Source: Brucella sp. BE17 (GTDB lineage: Bacteria > Pseudomonadota > Alphaproteobacteria > Rhizobiales > Rhizobiaceae). Taken from it: DNA of 64,000 bases. The position numbers and the translations under genes were made by a program. Positions 54,490 to 62,931 of this stretch are shown piece by piece (positions within the stretch are counted from its first letter, which is position 1; each line of letters opens with the position of its first letter). The stretch spans positions 2,286,139 to 2,350,138 of the forward strand of contig NZ_CP154467.1 of assembly GCF_039545455.1 (NCBI RefSeq), read 5' to 3'. Below the pieces are notes generated by a model. That model did not search any database. It worked only from the letters and a program-made list of their open reading frames with translations, and was not told where the DNA came from.

Positions 54490-54520
54490 TTCAATTTTAG
54501 TATCGAGCGATCCTCATCGC

Positions 54521-55519
54521 TCATAGCGATTTGATAGCGCCCGGTTTGACGCGTGTATGGCTCGTCCGCGTTGTATTGACGAGGGGGCGGCCGAAAAGCG
54601 GAATGGCGATTTCGAAGGTGTCTCCGATCTTGACCTCGACCCCGTCTCCGAAAGACGCCACAGACGTGCCCATGAATACCGCGTGGACGTCTCCGACACG
54701 CAGCAGCTGATTGTATTTGAAGTGGTGGAATTCAATGTTCTCGATTGAGTGGGACATGTTAGCCTCTCCTGTGGGAAAGGATTTTTCCCAGATGGGCTGG
54801 CCGTCTCGCAGGATCCGGGCTGTCCCTTCAATATTGTCCGGCAACGTACCGACGAATAGCTCTGGGCCAAAAGCGCACTGCCTCAGCTTTGAGTGGGCAA
54901 GGTAGAGATAGTTCTTCTTTTCCATCACGTGATCGGTGACTTCATTACCAATGGCGAAGCCCACCCTATACGGACGGTTCTCGTCGCCGATAACATAAAG
55001 TCCGACGATTTCTGGCTCCTCGCCAACATCGTCACTGAAGTCAGGAACATCAAGTGGAGCGCCTGGCGATACGACGATCGATCCATCCCCTTTATAGAAC
55101 CACTCTGGTTGCACGCCCGCTGTGCCGCTGGCTGGCTTCCCACCATCCAGACCCCATTTGAACATGCGCTCCGTGTCGGTCATATGGGCTTCATCACCGG
55201 ACGAAGCCTTTTCGTGCATTTTTGAGCGCGACGAGGCGCTATCGATGTGGGTCAATCCAGTACCGGCAACCATCACGTGGGCTGCATCAGGATGGTCAAT
55301 TGGCGGCAACACCCGCCCGTCCGAGATTAACTGATCATAGTCGTGCGATGCGCCCAGCCCAATCTGCTGGACCTCATCCTCGATCGAGCGGCCCTCAGTG
55401 ATCGCCTTCAAAGCCAGTTCGCGAATGCTATTGACGCCATTTACCTGGCGCACCACGCTATCGTCAACAACGCCAATGGCGCGGGAACCTTCTGGCCCGA
55501 CGAACTGGATCAGCCGCAT
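54521..55519 (-). CDS. AraD1-type FAH-family protein, candidate 2-keto-3-deoxy-aldonate dehydratase
   Basis: 332 residues from ATG 55519 with AGGAG upstream; ten extra codons to 55549 are less likely. The protein has the FAH fold: VMVAGTGLTHIDSASSRSKM, WFYKGDGSIVVSPGAPL, the acidic metal site in EEPEIVGLYVIG, and GFAIGNEVTDHVMEK. This is the AraD1/GguC group. AraD1 enzymes convert 2-keto-3-deoxy-pentonates to 2-oxoglutarate semialdehyde, the step after an IlvD/Edd dehydratase, which is encoded at 37610-39412. Operator D is 91 bases upstream. Confidence 0.82.
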   Translation of the reverse strand: MRLIQFVGPEGSRAIGVVDDSVVRQVNGVNSIRELALKAITEGRSIEDEVQQIGLGASHDYDQLISDGRVLPPIDHPDAAHVMVAGTGLTHIDSASSRSKMHEKASSGDEAHMTDTERMFKWGLDGGKPASGTAGVQPEWFYKGDGSIVVSPGAPLDVPDFSDDVGEEPEIVGLYVIGDENRPYRVGFAIGNEVTDHVMEKKNYLYLAHSKLRQCAFGPELFVGTLPDNIEGTARILRDGQPIWEKSFPTGEANMSHSIENIEFHHFKYNQLLRVGDVHAVFMGTSVASFGDGVEVKIGDTFEIAIPLFGRPLVNTTRTSHTRVKPGAIKSL

Positions 55520-55609
55520 TATCTCACTCCTAATCACAACTCCGATCATCGCGACCGGAGATATAAAAACACATCTTCCTCTTGGGATACGAATATATTG
55601 TCTATAATG

Positions 55610-55624
55610 TGGACTTTGCGTCCA
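55610..55624. promoter_or_regulatory. Operator D, TGGRC-N5-GYCCA
   Basis: TGGACTTTGCGTCCA is a match to the regional palindrome, upstream of the AraD1-type gene. On that strand TATAGA follows closely as a possible -10 box. Confidence 0.65.
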
Positions 55625-55768
55625 AGAAATGAGTTAGCGATAGGGCGCGGTGATGTCAAGTTCAACCTCCGCTTCCAGCGCCGGAGGGCAGTTCTGATGG
55701 TGTGGATGCGTGCTGGGGTTGAACCGCGCCAGGTTTGTCGGAGGCTCCAACTCGTGAGAAAGTGCAGT

Positions 55769-56073
55769 ATGACAAGCAACCCTACGAACAAACACTCTCC
55801 TGAAGACCGTGCCCGTGCGGCTCGAATGGTGATGGTACATGGAGCCGAACACTCATCGCGTTGGGCGCCGGTATCATCGATGACGGCCAAGATCGCAGTT
55901 CGGCGCAGCCCCTCCATGAATGGGTGAAGAAAGCTGAGGTGGATACACGTAAGCTTGCAGGTTTGCCGAGTGAGATGGCGGAAAGAATGAAGGCTCTGGA
56001 ATGAGAGAACCGCGAGCTCCGTCAGGCGAATGAGATTTTACGTAAAGCCTCGGCGTATAGCCGATTTACAGAA
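55769..56073 (+). pseudogene. IS3-family orfA, frameshifted with a stop
   Basis: MTSNPTNKHSPEDRARAARM begins a helix-turn-helix OrfA. One base is missing after A-K-I (the next phrase SSAQPLHEWVKKAEVD is in another frame). The leucine-zipper part has TGA for an Arg codon (KALE-stop-ENRELRQANEILRK). Without OrfA, the OrfAB fusion transposase cannot be made. Confidence 0.8.
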
Positions 56074-56921
56074 TGTTGCCGATTGCCGCGTCCACCTATT
56101 ATGAGGTTATCGCCAAACGCATGGACGTGGGCCGTCTATCGGCCCGCGAACGCAATGATATTGCCATGAAAGCCGAGATTCGCCGGGTGTTCAACGAGAA
56201 CATTCAGGTCTATGGCGTGCGGAAAGTCTGGCGACAGTTGCAGCGAGAAGGCTTCGATATCGCTCGCTTCACCGTGGCAAGGCTCATGAGAATGATGGGT
56301 CTTCAAGGCATCATTCGCGGCAAGCCTGTCAAACCCACGGTGGCGGACATATCTGCCCCATGTCCGCTCGACAGCGTCAATCGCTACTTCAAGGCTCCAG
56401 CACCAAACATCTTGTGGCTTTCGGATTTCACATATGTGGCGACCTGGCAGGGATTCGTTTACGTGGCCTTTGTCATCGATACCTTCGATCCCCGCATCGT
56501 CGGTTGGCGAGCAAGCCAGACGGTCCATGCCAGCTTCGTTCTTAATACTCTTGAGCAGGCACTTCATGACCGGTGCCCCGTTCATCGTGGCGGTCTTGTC
56601 CATCATTCAGATAGAGGCGTCCAATACGTTTCCATCAAGTATTCCGAACGATTGGCAGAGGCCGGCATCGAACCCTCCGTCGGAAGTGCCGGAGTTTCCT
56701 ACGACAACGCTCTCACCGAAACGATAGACGGTCTTTATAAGGCCGAGGTCATCCATCGGCGAGGAGCATGGCGAAACTTCGAAGCCGTGGAGTTCGCCAC
56801 TCTCGAATGGGTCGATTGGTTCAACAACCGCCGCCTTCTGAAGCCTATCGAAAACATTCCGCCCGCCGAGGCAGAAGAACGATACTATGCCATGCTAAAC
56901 GAAACTGCCAAGGCAGGATAA
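56073..56921 (+). CDS. IS3-family transposase OrfB
   Basis: 282 residues, intact. It has the HTH_21 region (YGVRKVWRQLQREGFDIARF) and the rve integrase core with catalytic Asp in LWLSDFTYVATWQGFVYVAF, Asp in HHSDRGVQYVSIKYSERL, and Glu in ALTETIDGLYKAEVIHR. OrfB is normally made as a frameshift fusion with OrfA; because orfA is broken, mobility is doubtful. Confidence 0.9.
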   Translation: MLPIAASTYYEVIAKRMDVGRLSARERNDIAMKAEIRRVFNENIQVYGVRKVWRQLQREGFDIARFTVARLMRMMGLQGIIRGKPVKPTVADISAPCPLDSVNRYFKAPAPNILWLSDFTYVATWQGFVYVAFVIDTFDPRIVGWRASQTVHASFVLNTLEQALHDRCPVHRGGLVHHSDRGVQYVSIKYSERLAEAGIEPSVGSAGVSYDNALTETIDGLYKAEVIHRRGAWRNFEAVEFATLEWVDWFNNRRLLKPIENIPPAEAEERYYAMLNETAKAG

Positions 56922-56955
56922 CTTAAACCAAACGGCATCCGGCAAATCCGGGGGG

Positions 56956-57208
56956 GCATCACCCTTCAGTAAGCTTCCTGGATTTTACCAGTGCGCAGCA
57001 GTGGCATAAACACTTGCAATCGGCGCATAATGGAGGAGAAGCACTCAGACCGCATTGCCATCTTACATGGCACTCCCTTTTAATGCGGCGCAGGTTGCTG
57101 TTTCTGCGCCGCGGTCTTGCTGCTGCCATACTGATGAGGGACGCGGCCGGACTCAGCAAGTGTGCTCGACCGTCTTGCCTTCCTCTGTGACCCCCAACTG
57201 GCGGGGCG
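56956..57208. other. Gene-free stretch between the IS3 element and the SDR gene
   Basis: Contains a 9-bp inverted repeat GCGGCGCAG/CTGCGCCGC near 57083-57111 without a T-run, possibly the 3' end of the SDR transcript. The 66-codon minus-strand frame at 56959-57159 shows no known family. Confidence 0.4.
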
Positions 57209-57955
57209 TCAGAGTCCTCCGGCGACCGTGATAAGGGTGCCTGTCATGAACCCAGAACCGGGAGATGCAAGCATTAGCGCCGCGCGCGCGATGTCGTCAG
57301 GCTCTGCGATGCGGCCCATGGGGGTCGCTGCCGCGATCCTGGCCGGCCGGTCGGGATTTCCGCCCTGGGTGTGTATCCGCGTGTTGGTGGTCCCGACACG
57401 TATGGCATTTACGCGGATGCCCTCCGGTGCCAGTTCCTTGCCTGCGCCGAATGTGATGGATTCCACCGCCCCCTTAGTGGCAGCATAGTGGACATATTCG
57501 TTAGGGCTGCCGAGGAATGCGGCCAGCGACGACATGTTCACGATCGTCCCGCCATGTCCACCCTGACGGGTGGACATGCGTTTTGCGGCCTCCTGAATAC
57601 AGTACATGACGCCGAAGACGTTGATCCTGAATGCAGTTTCTAGCACTGCAGGCTGCAACTCCTCTATCTTTCCAGCTTTTCCGATGATTCCGGCATTGTT
57701 GACCAGACAAGTTACACGCCCAAGTTCCCCGTCGCAGGCGTTGAACAGAGCCTGAATGTCCTCCCTCTTGCCCACGTCCCCTTGCACCGCGATGGTACGA
57801 GCGCCTAAGGCCTTGCAGGCCGCGACGACTTCGGACGCAGCAACCGTGTCTGAGAGGTAATTTATGCAGACATCGTAGCCGTCGGCCGCGAACATGCGAG
57901 CCGTTGCGGCACCGATGCCATGGCTAGCACCCGTTACGATCACAATAGGTCTCAC
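57209..57955 (-). CDS. SDR-family oxidoreductase
   Basis: 248 residues with the classical SDR motifs: TGASHGIG at residues 8-15, CLVNNAG, and the catalytic triad Ser-Tyr-Lys in NMSSLAAFLGSPNEYVHYAA followed by TKGAV. The C-terminus has the common GSGFMTGTLITVAGG. It resembles glucose-1-dehydrogenase and 3-ketoacyl reductase-type SDRs. It is 34 bases downstream of the Fe-ADH gene and shares its operator E. A sugar or sugar-acid dehydrogenase role is inferred. Confidence 0.85.
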   Translation of the reverse strand: MRPIVIVTGASHGIGAATARMFAADGYDVCINYLSDTVAASEVVAACKALGARTIAVQGDVGKREDIQALFNACDGELGRVTCLVNNAGIIGKAGKIEELQPAVLETAFRINVFGVMYCIQEAAKRMSTRQGGHGGTIVNMSSLAAFLGSPNEYVHYAATKGAVESITFGAGKELAPEGIRVNAIRVGTTNTRIHTQGGNPDRPARIAAATPMGRIAEPDDIARAALMLASPGSGFMTGTLITVAGGL

Positions 57956-57989
57956 GCAATGATCTCCTCGTTAATACTTTGTTCGCAGC

Positions 57990-59117
57990 CTAGAAGACGG
58001 TTTCAAGGATAGCAGCGTAGTCTTCCTTGGTTAGCGGGCGAGGATTGGTGGGATGGCTGTGGTCCTCGAGCGCTCGCTCGCACACCCACTCGATGACGCT
58101 CCGGGGAACGCCCAGTTCGGACAATGTGGACGTAATGCCCAACCGACGGTTCAAGTCGTCCAACGCGTCTGCGAGCGTTGTCCCTTCGAGGCCTGCGAGC
58201 TTCTCTAGGTGGCTGACCTTCATGGCCGCAGCTTCAATTTCGATATTCCACCGAAGGACGACCGGCATCAGGATAGCGTTCAGAGTTCCATGATGAAGCT
58301 TCGCGTCTTTCAGTCCGCCCAGTGCATGGCTGAGGGCATGGACGGCCCCGAGACCCTTCTGGAACGTCATGCCTCCTTCGAGGGCACCCATCATCAAATC
58401 GGTCCGCGCCTCCACGTTTGAGCCATCTGCGTAGGCGACAGGAAGGGCCTTCCAGATGCGTTGGAAACCGTCAGTGGCAATCGCCTCTGCTGGCGGATTG
58501 TAGCGGGGAGAAAGATATGTTTCGATGCAATGCGATAGCGCGTCGAGCCCTGTCGCGGCCGTCAGACCTGCAGGGAGCCCGATCGTCAGCGCGGGGTCGC
58601 AGACAGCTCTGCGCGGAATCAGATGCGGACTGATGAAACCAAGCTTTCGACCGTCATCCAGCGTGATAAGCGCCGCGCGCCCCACTTCGGACCCGGTGCC
58701 TGCTGTTGTGGGGACCGCGACGAGCGGTACCACCGCGCTTGTGATGCGTGCTACACCGCCGAGGATCGCCGCGTACCGCTCGAGCTCGCCCTCATGCGTG
58801 GCCAGGAGCGCCACGCCCTTGGCCAGATCAATCGGAGAGCCTCCGCCGATCGCCACCACACCATCGCAGCCGCCTTGCCTGTACAGCTCAAGACCAGCAG
58901 TAACCGCGCTTTCCGTCGGGTTGGTCGGTACATCCAAGAAAACCGGTGCCGTTTTCAGGAACGCGAAGCCCGGGCGCTCCAGCAGACCCGCAGCTTTTAT
59001 GCCGTAATCACTGATCACCAATGGGCGCGACACACCGAGTTCGCGTAAAATTTCTGCAATCGAATCGCTCGCGCCAAGCCCAAAACTGATGCTCGTAAGA
59101 TAGTTTATAATGTTCAC
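57990..59117 (-). CDS. Iron-containing alcohol dehydrogenase family protein
   Basis: 375 residues. N-terminal dinucleotide domain with GGGSPIDLAKGVALLATHEG, then the metal-binding helical domain with ligands in DALSHCIETYLSP and HALSHALGGLKDAKLHHGTL. VPTTAGTGSEVG is the usual active-site loop. Family members include lactaldehyde, hydroxybutyrate and maleylacetate reductases. It heads an operon with the SDR, and operator E overlaps its promoter 26 bases before the start. A truncated relative lies at 27126-27473. Confidence 0.9.
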   Translation of the reverse strand: MNIINYLTSISFGLGASDSIAEILRELGVSRPLVISDYGIKAAGLLERPGFAFLKTAPVFLDVPTNPTESAVTAGLELYRQGGCDGVVAIGGGSPIDLAKGVALLATHEGELERYAAILGGVARITSAVVPLVAVPTTAGTGSEVGRAALITLDDGRKLGFISPHLIPRRAVCDPALTIGLPAGLTAATGLDALSHCIETYLSPRYNPPAEAIATDGFQRIWKALPVAYADGSNVEARTDLMMGALEGGMTFQKGLGAVHALSHALGGLKDAKLHHGTLNAILMPVVLRWNIEIEAAAMKVSHLEKLAGLEGTTLADALDDLNRRLGITSTLSELGVPRSVIEWVCERALEDHSHPTNPRPLTKEDYAAILETVF

Positions 59118-59142
59118 GTTGCTCTACTCCTTGCCCACTATA

Positions 59143-59157
59143 TGGGCTACTTGTCCA
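59143..59157. promoter_or_regulatory. Operator E, TGGRC-N5-GYCCA
   Basis: TGGGCTACTTGTCCA. Read toward the Fe-ADH it is followed at once by TATAGT and TGGGC, so the left half-site, the -10 box and a further half-site overlap (GCCCATATAGTGGGC is itself a palindrome). Binding would block RNA polymerase. Confidence 0.7.
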
Positions 59158-59249
59158 AATAAATTCATATTACGGGCCGCTTGTCAACCTCCTACGCTGG
59201 CGATGCGTCTACCGGCCTGACAAAAATATCCAAGAATCCTCTCTAGATG

Positions 59250-59264
59250 TGGACAGATTGCCCA
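59250..59264. promoter_or_regulatory. Operator F, TGGRC-N5-GYCCA
   Basis: TGGACAGATTGCCCA lies 132 bases upstream of the hydroxyacid dehydrogenase. TACTGT follows as a -10 candidate. Only 92 bases separate it from operator E, so the two divergent promoters could be bridged. Confidence 0.65.
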
Positions 59265-59395
59265 TACTGTGATCAATTTAATGTCAACCCTGGAGGAGAT
59301 GGAGCGGTTCGCGCTATCCTCCGGCTCCTCACGCTACCCACTGATTTGCCGCGGCAATCTTGCTTACAGTAACACCCAAATTGGAAGGAAAACCG

Positions 59396-60337
59396 TTGTC
59401 GAAATCTGCCACCGTGCTTATACCAGGCTGGATGCACGAGCATGCTCGGGACATGCTCAGAACGCATTTCAATCTTATAGAAATCCCTGACAACGACATT
59501 GAAAGCTGTCTGTCTCCCCAGATACGGGCGTCAATTTCTGGCGTGGCCTGTTACACCAGAATCGATCGGCAGTTCATCGACGCACTTCCCAATCTGGAGA
59601 TTATCGCCAGCTACGGCGTTGGATATGACACGGTGGACGCCGCCTATGCACGCACAAGGAATATTGTTGTCACAAACACTCCAGATGTCTTAAATGAAGA
59701 GGTAGCCGATCTCACGATAGGACTGCTTATCAGCGTCGTGCGCGAGATACCGAAGGCGGAAGCTTACCTTCGCGAGGGCAAATGGAAATTGTCGAGCTAT
59801 CCGCACAGTCGTCTGACGCTGCGCAACCGCACGGTCGGTATCTATGGAATGGGCCGAATCGGTCGCTGCATTGCCCAGCGGATCGAAGCATTTGGGCTTC
59901 CGGTTGCTTATCACAGTCGGCGCCCGGCAGAGGGGGTCGCGTATAACTATTTCCCTTCCCTGCTTGAACTAGCAAGCGCCTCTGATGTGCTCATATCTAT
60001 CGTGCCTGGGGGCGCTGCGACTGCAAACAGCGTGAATGCCGAGGTGCTGTCGGCTCTCGGGCCTGAAGGCGTTTTCATCAATGTGGGCCGCGGAACCGTT
60101 GTGGATGAAGATGCGCTGATCACCGCCCTGCGTACAGGAACGATTGCGGCGGCGGGCCTCGATGTTTTCGCGGATGAACCCAATGTCCCAGAGGAGATGT
60201 TCACACTCGATAATCTGACGCTCCTGCCACATATCGCATCCGCGTCGGTCAGTACGCGTACCGCGATGGCTGATCTCGTGGCACGGAACGTGATTAGCTG
60301 GTTCCAGAATGGAGCGGCGATTACACCCGTCCCATAG
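59396..60337 (+). CDS. D-2-hydroxyacid dehydrogenase family protein
   Basis: 313 residues from TTG 59396 behind GGAAGGAA; an earlier TTG (59360) lacks a site. The NAD motif is GIYGMGRIGRCIA. The catalytic Arg, Glu and His are in INVGRGTVVDEDAL, DVFADEPNVPE and LLPHIASAS. This group reduces glyoxylate, hydroxypyruvate or 2-ketogluconate-type acids. In a sugar-acid regulon it may handle a 2-keto acid intermediate. It is the only gene directly behind operator F. Confidence 0.9.
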   Translation: MSKSATVLIPGWMHEHARDMLRTHFNLIEIPDNDIESCLSPQIRASISGVACYTRIDRQFIDALPNLEIIASYGVGYDTVDAAYARTRNIVVTNTPDVLNEEVADLTIGLLISVVREIPKAEAYLREGKWKLSSYPHSRLTLRNRTVGIYGMGRIGRCIAQRIEAFGLPVAYHSRRPAEGVAYNYFPSLLELASASDVLISIVPGGAATANSVNAEVLSALGPEGVFINVGRGTVVDEDALITALRTGTIAAAGLDVFADEPNVPEEMFTLDNLTLLPHIASASVSTRTAMADLVARNVISWFQNGAAITPVP

Positions 60338-60478
60338 GCAGTCTTGGCCGATCGTGGAAGTGTCGTGCCCTTTCAGCGGAGAACAGCGTCATGATGTTAA
60401 CCCAGCCGGCAGGCATCTGCCACGGAAGAGCTGCTATGGGTGTTGACATCCAGTCATAACCTAAGCACTATCTATATG

Positions 60479-60493
60479 TGGGCATACTGTCCA
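60479..60493. promoter_or_regulatory. Operator G, TGGRC-N5-GYCCA
   Basis: TGGGCATACTGTCCA is 80 bases upstream of the bicupin gene. TATTAT overlaps its right edge as a probable -10 box. Confidence 0.7.
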
Positions 60494-60572
60494 TATTATG
60501 GTCCGCGGGAGAGGGCCTGGGAGTGTATTAGTTTCAGGTCGGAATCGCGATTTCTCTGGGAGGAGAGACTTC

Positions 60573-61535
60573 ATGAATTGCTGGAAAAGCTCATTGGCCC
60601 TTATGGGTGCGCTTGTGGTTGGGGCGGTAGGGGTTACTGGAGCTGACGCACAGACGGTAAATGCCTGGACGCCGAAGCCGGTAGTATCAGCGCCATACAA
60701 GGCTCCGCATAAGCCACGTACGACGATTGCCGACGTCCGTGCCAAGATCGCGCCAGTAAATCAGTCAAAGACCTGGCGGGTACCGGTCGTTGACGACAAG
60801 CACCTGCAGGCGGCATGGCACCAGATGGCGGTATTGGATTCCACACCCACCTTGCGCGTGGCTGATCACCAGACCGCTTTCATCGTCTGGGAGGGTGAAA
60901 TTGAAGTCACCATCCAGGGCGTGGAGCCTTTTGTCGCCACAAAGGGCTTTATGGTCCGGGTTCCATTCCGCCGGGCGTTCACGCTGAAGAATGTGGGTGC
61001 GGTGCCATCGCTTCACTTCGAGATATTCAACGCAGACGCTACGATTCTTTACGAGGAACCCTCGGCAACATTGCCGAAGCCGCCGATGGGGATGAACTGG
61101 TACCTGAGCCGACTCGATGCCGCCGATAGCCTGACGCGGCAACCTCAGCCCATCTATGTCGACTTTCTTGCTGCTCCTTCAGCAGGCGCATTCGTGAGCG
61201 ATGATCGTATGTTCGTCAACCGCATCCGCGGTCAGGCAAGAGATTGCAACATGCAGTCACCCACGGCGCTCGGGCATATGCATGTCGACTATGCTGAGTT
61301 TTGGTTCATCATGGAAGGTCAGATCCAGTACAACATCGAAGGCTTGGCCCCGTTCGTCTCAGAGGCTGGCGATATCGTTTATGTCCCGGCTGGACGTTGG
61401 CATTCGGCGGCTAATTATTGCCCGGGATTCGACACGCGGATTGCTATCAACGGCTATCCCGGCGGGTCGCATCACTGGCCGGTGAACAACCAGCCAGCGA
61501 CGCCTCCAATTTCCGGCAAGGGATACTTGAATTAA
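60573..61535 (+). CDS. Secreted bicupin protein
   Basis: 320 residues from ATG 60573 behind GGGAGGAGAG. A Sec signal peptide covers residues 1-26 (WKSSLALMGALVVGAVGVTG, then ADA). Two cupin barrels follow. The C-terminal one has both textbook metal motifs: H-x-H-x4-E-x6-G in HMHVDYAEFWFIMEG, and G-x5-P-x-G-x2-H-x3-N in GDIVYVPAGRWHSAAN. The N-terminal one keeps the strand pattern (HQTAFIVWEGEIEVTIQG) but only one His, so it is probably not catalytic. A periplasmic metal cupin next to dctP may isomerise, oxidise or bind the substrate before uptake. Substrate unknown. Confidence 0.82.
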   Translation: MNCWKSSLALMGALVVGAVGVTGADAQTVNAWTPKPVVSAPYKAPHKPRTTIADVRAKIAPVNQSKTWRVPVVDDKHLQAAWHQMAVLDSTPTLRVADHQTAFIVWEGEIEVTIQGVEPFVATKGFMVRVPFRRAFTLKNVGAVPSLHFEIFNADATILYEEPSATLPKPPMGMNWYLSRLDAADSLTRQPQPIYVDFLAAPSAGAFVSDDRMFVNRIRGQARDCNMQSPTALGHMHVDYAEFWFIMEGQIQYNIEGLAPFVSEAGDIVYVPAGRWHSAANYCPGFDTRIAINGYPGGSHHWPVNNQPATPPISGKGYLN

Positions 61536-61545
61536 TGTAGCCGTC

Positions 61546-61572
61546 GGCCCGCCCTCATGGCGAGGACGGGCC
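61546..61572 (+). terminator. Intercistronic hairpin between bicupin and dctP
   Basis: GGCCCG and CCTC pair with GAGG and CGGGCC around loop ATGGC, with one C/A mismatch. No T-run follows, so it is more likely an mRNA-stabilising or partial-termination element than a full terminator. Confidence 0.45.
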
Positions 61573-61711
61573 AAAGTGACTATCCAAGCAGTAAAAAGTA
61601 CCCTTCGATTGTGTGATCAAGGGTGCAATTCTCGTAACGCCGGTCTTGTTTGCCGCATTGGTGACAGTCCCGGCATCTGGTTTCAGCAAACTATCCTGGG
61701 GAGGACAAACT

Positions 61712-62707
61712 ATGAAAGCACTTCTTCTTGCCGCGGCTCTGGTGGGAGGGCTTATTGCTGCCGCGCCTGCCATGGCCCAGAACGCGCGTCTGGGTTACGT
61801 ACCTGTGGACGATCATCCGGTTGGGGAAGCTTCGCGTCATTTTGCGAAGCTGGTGGCGGAGAAAACCGCTGGACGCGTCAACATCGAAACATTCGGTAAC
61901 GGCCTTCTGGGCAGCGAGCCCGAAATGCAGGCATCGGTTCAGGCTGGTTTCATCGACATCATGGTCGGCCCTACACCGAATCTGGTCGGTGTTGTTCCGC
62001 AATTCATGATCTACGATCTTCCGTTCTTTTATAAGGACTTCGACGCAGTGGATGCCGTCATGGACGGTGAGGTCGGCGAGCAGCTTTTCGCGCAGCTGAA
62101 AGACAAGACCGGCATTGTGGGACTGGCCTGGTGGGACAACGGATTCCGCCACTTGACCAACGGAATTCGCCCCGTCAACACGGTGGAGGATATGGCCAAT
62201 CTCAATATCCGGGTTATACCCAACCCGCTGTTTCTGGCGACGTGGTCGGCTTTGGGAACCAATCCGACGCCGCTTCCTTGGCCTGAGCTTTATAGTGCTC
62301 TCGAAAATCGCGCTGTCGATGCCCAGGAGACGCCGTACGCTCTTATCGACACAGCAAGGTTCTATGAAGTGCAGGACCATCTCGCCAAGACCGGACATGT
62401 CTATACACCGTTCGTTCTGCTCGCCAGCCAGAAATGGTTTGGAAGCCTCTCCGAGGAAGACAAGGCATCTGTCATGGAAGCGGCAAAGGAATCCGCAACA
62501 TTTCAACGGAATCTTTCCCGTAAGACTGCAGACGATCTGGAGAAAGACCTTGCGGAAAAGGGCTTCCAGATTACCTACCCTACGCCCGAAGCGCTTGGAA
62601 TTATGAGCGAGCGCGTTGCGCCCGTAGTGAAAGAGTACAGTGAACAGATCGGCGTTGAGCTGGTCGAGAAAGCGCGCGCAGCTATGGCTGCGGTTGGCAA
62701 AGAGTAG
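61712..62707 (+). CDS. dctP: TRAP transporter periplasmic binding protein (DctP)
   Basis: 331 residues from ATG 61712 behind GGGGAGGA. Signal peptide of 22 residues (MKALLLAAALVGGLIAAAPA, then MA). The DctP fold is clear: FAKLVAEKTAGRVNIETFGN, the ligand-contact segment LNIRVIPNPLFLATWSALGT with the conserved Arg that binds carboxylates, and GRAVDAQE-like NRAVDAQETPYALI. It should serve the DctQM membrane pair at 47580-49399, which has no binding protein of its own. Under operator G with the bicupin. Confidence 0.93.
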   Translation: MKALLLAAALVGGLIAAAPAMAQNARLGYVPVDDHPVGEASRHFAKLVAEKTAGRVNIETFGNGLLGSEPEMQASVQAGFIDIMVGPTPNLVGVVPQFMIYDLPFFYKDFDAVDAVMDGEVGEQLFAQLKDKTGIVGLAWWDNGFRHLTNGIRPVNTVEDMANLNIRVIPNPLFLATWSALGTNPTPLPWPELYSALENRAVDAQETPYALIDTARFYEVQDHLAKTGHVYTPFVLLASQKWFGSLSEEDKASVMEAAKESATFQRNLSRKTADDLEKDLAEKGFQITYPTPEALGIMSERVAPVVKEYSEQIGVELVEKARAAMAAVGKE

Positions 62708-62931
62708 AAGACTGTGGCACCAGAGCCAGTTTTTCCTGCTCTGGTGTCCGTCTGCAAAAGCAGATTATGTCTGCTCGAGTCGATGCCACAGACCGTGCAC
62801 GCGTTGTACGACTCGTCTCGGACGTCAAGGTTTAACAAGCTGACATTGCTCCTGCACCTCAACTCGATGTCCCGCGTTGGGGGCCCCAGCATCGTCGCTT
62901 CCCGAAGCACCATTTAGGGATACTCACAATC

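Larger units (their letters stand above)
55728..56955 (+). mobile_element. IS3-family insertion sequence (IS51/IS3-like), about 1.2 kb
   Basis: Imperfect inverted ends GGTTTGTCGGAGGC (about 55730) and GGATTTGCCGGATGCC (read inward from about 56952) bracket a broken orfA and an intact orfB. It lies between operator D and the SDR/Fe-ADH operon. Borders are approximate. Confidence 0.7.

Noticed and set aside
56959..57159. 66-codon minus-strand frame with cysteines
   Set aside because: No start signal, low-complexity composition and position between IS and operon; probably chance.
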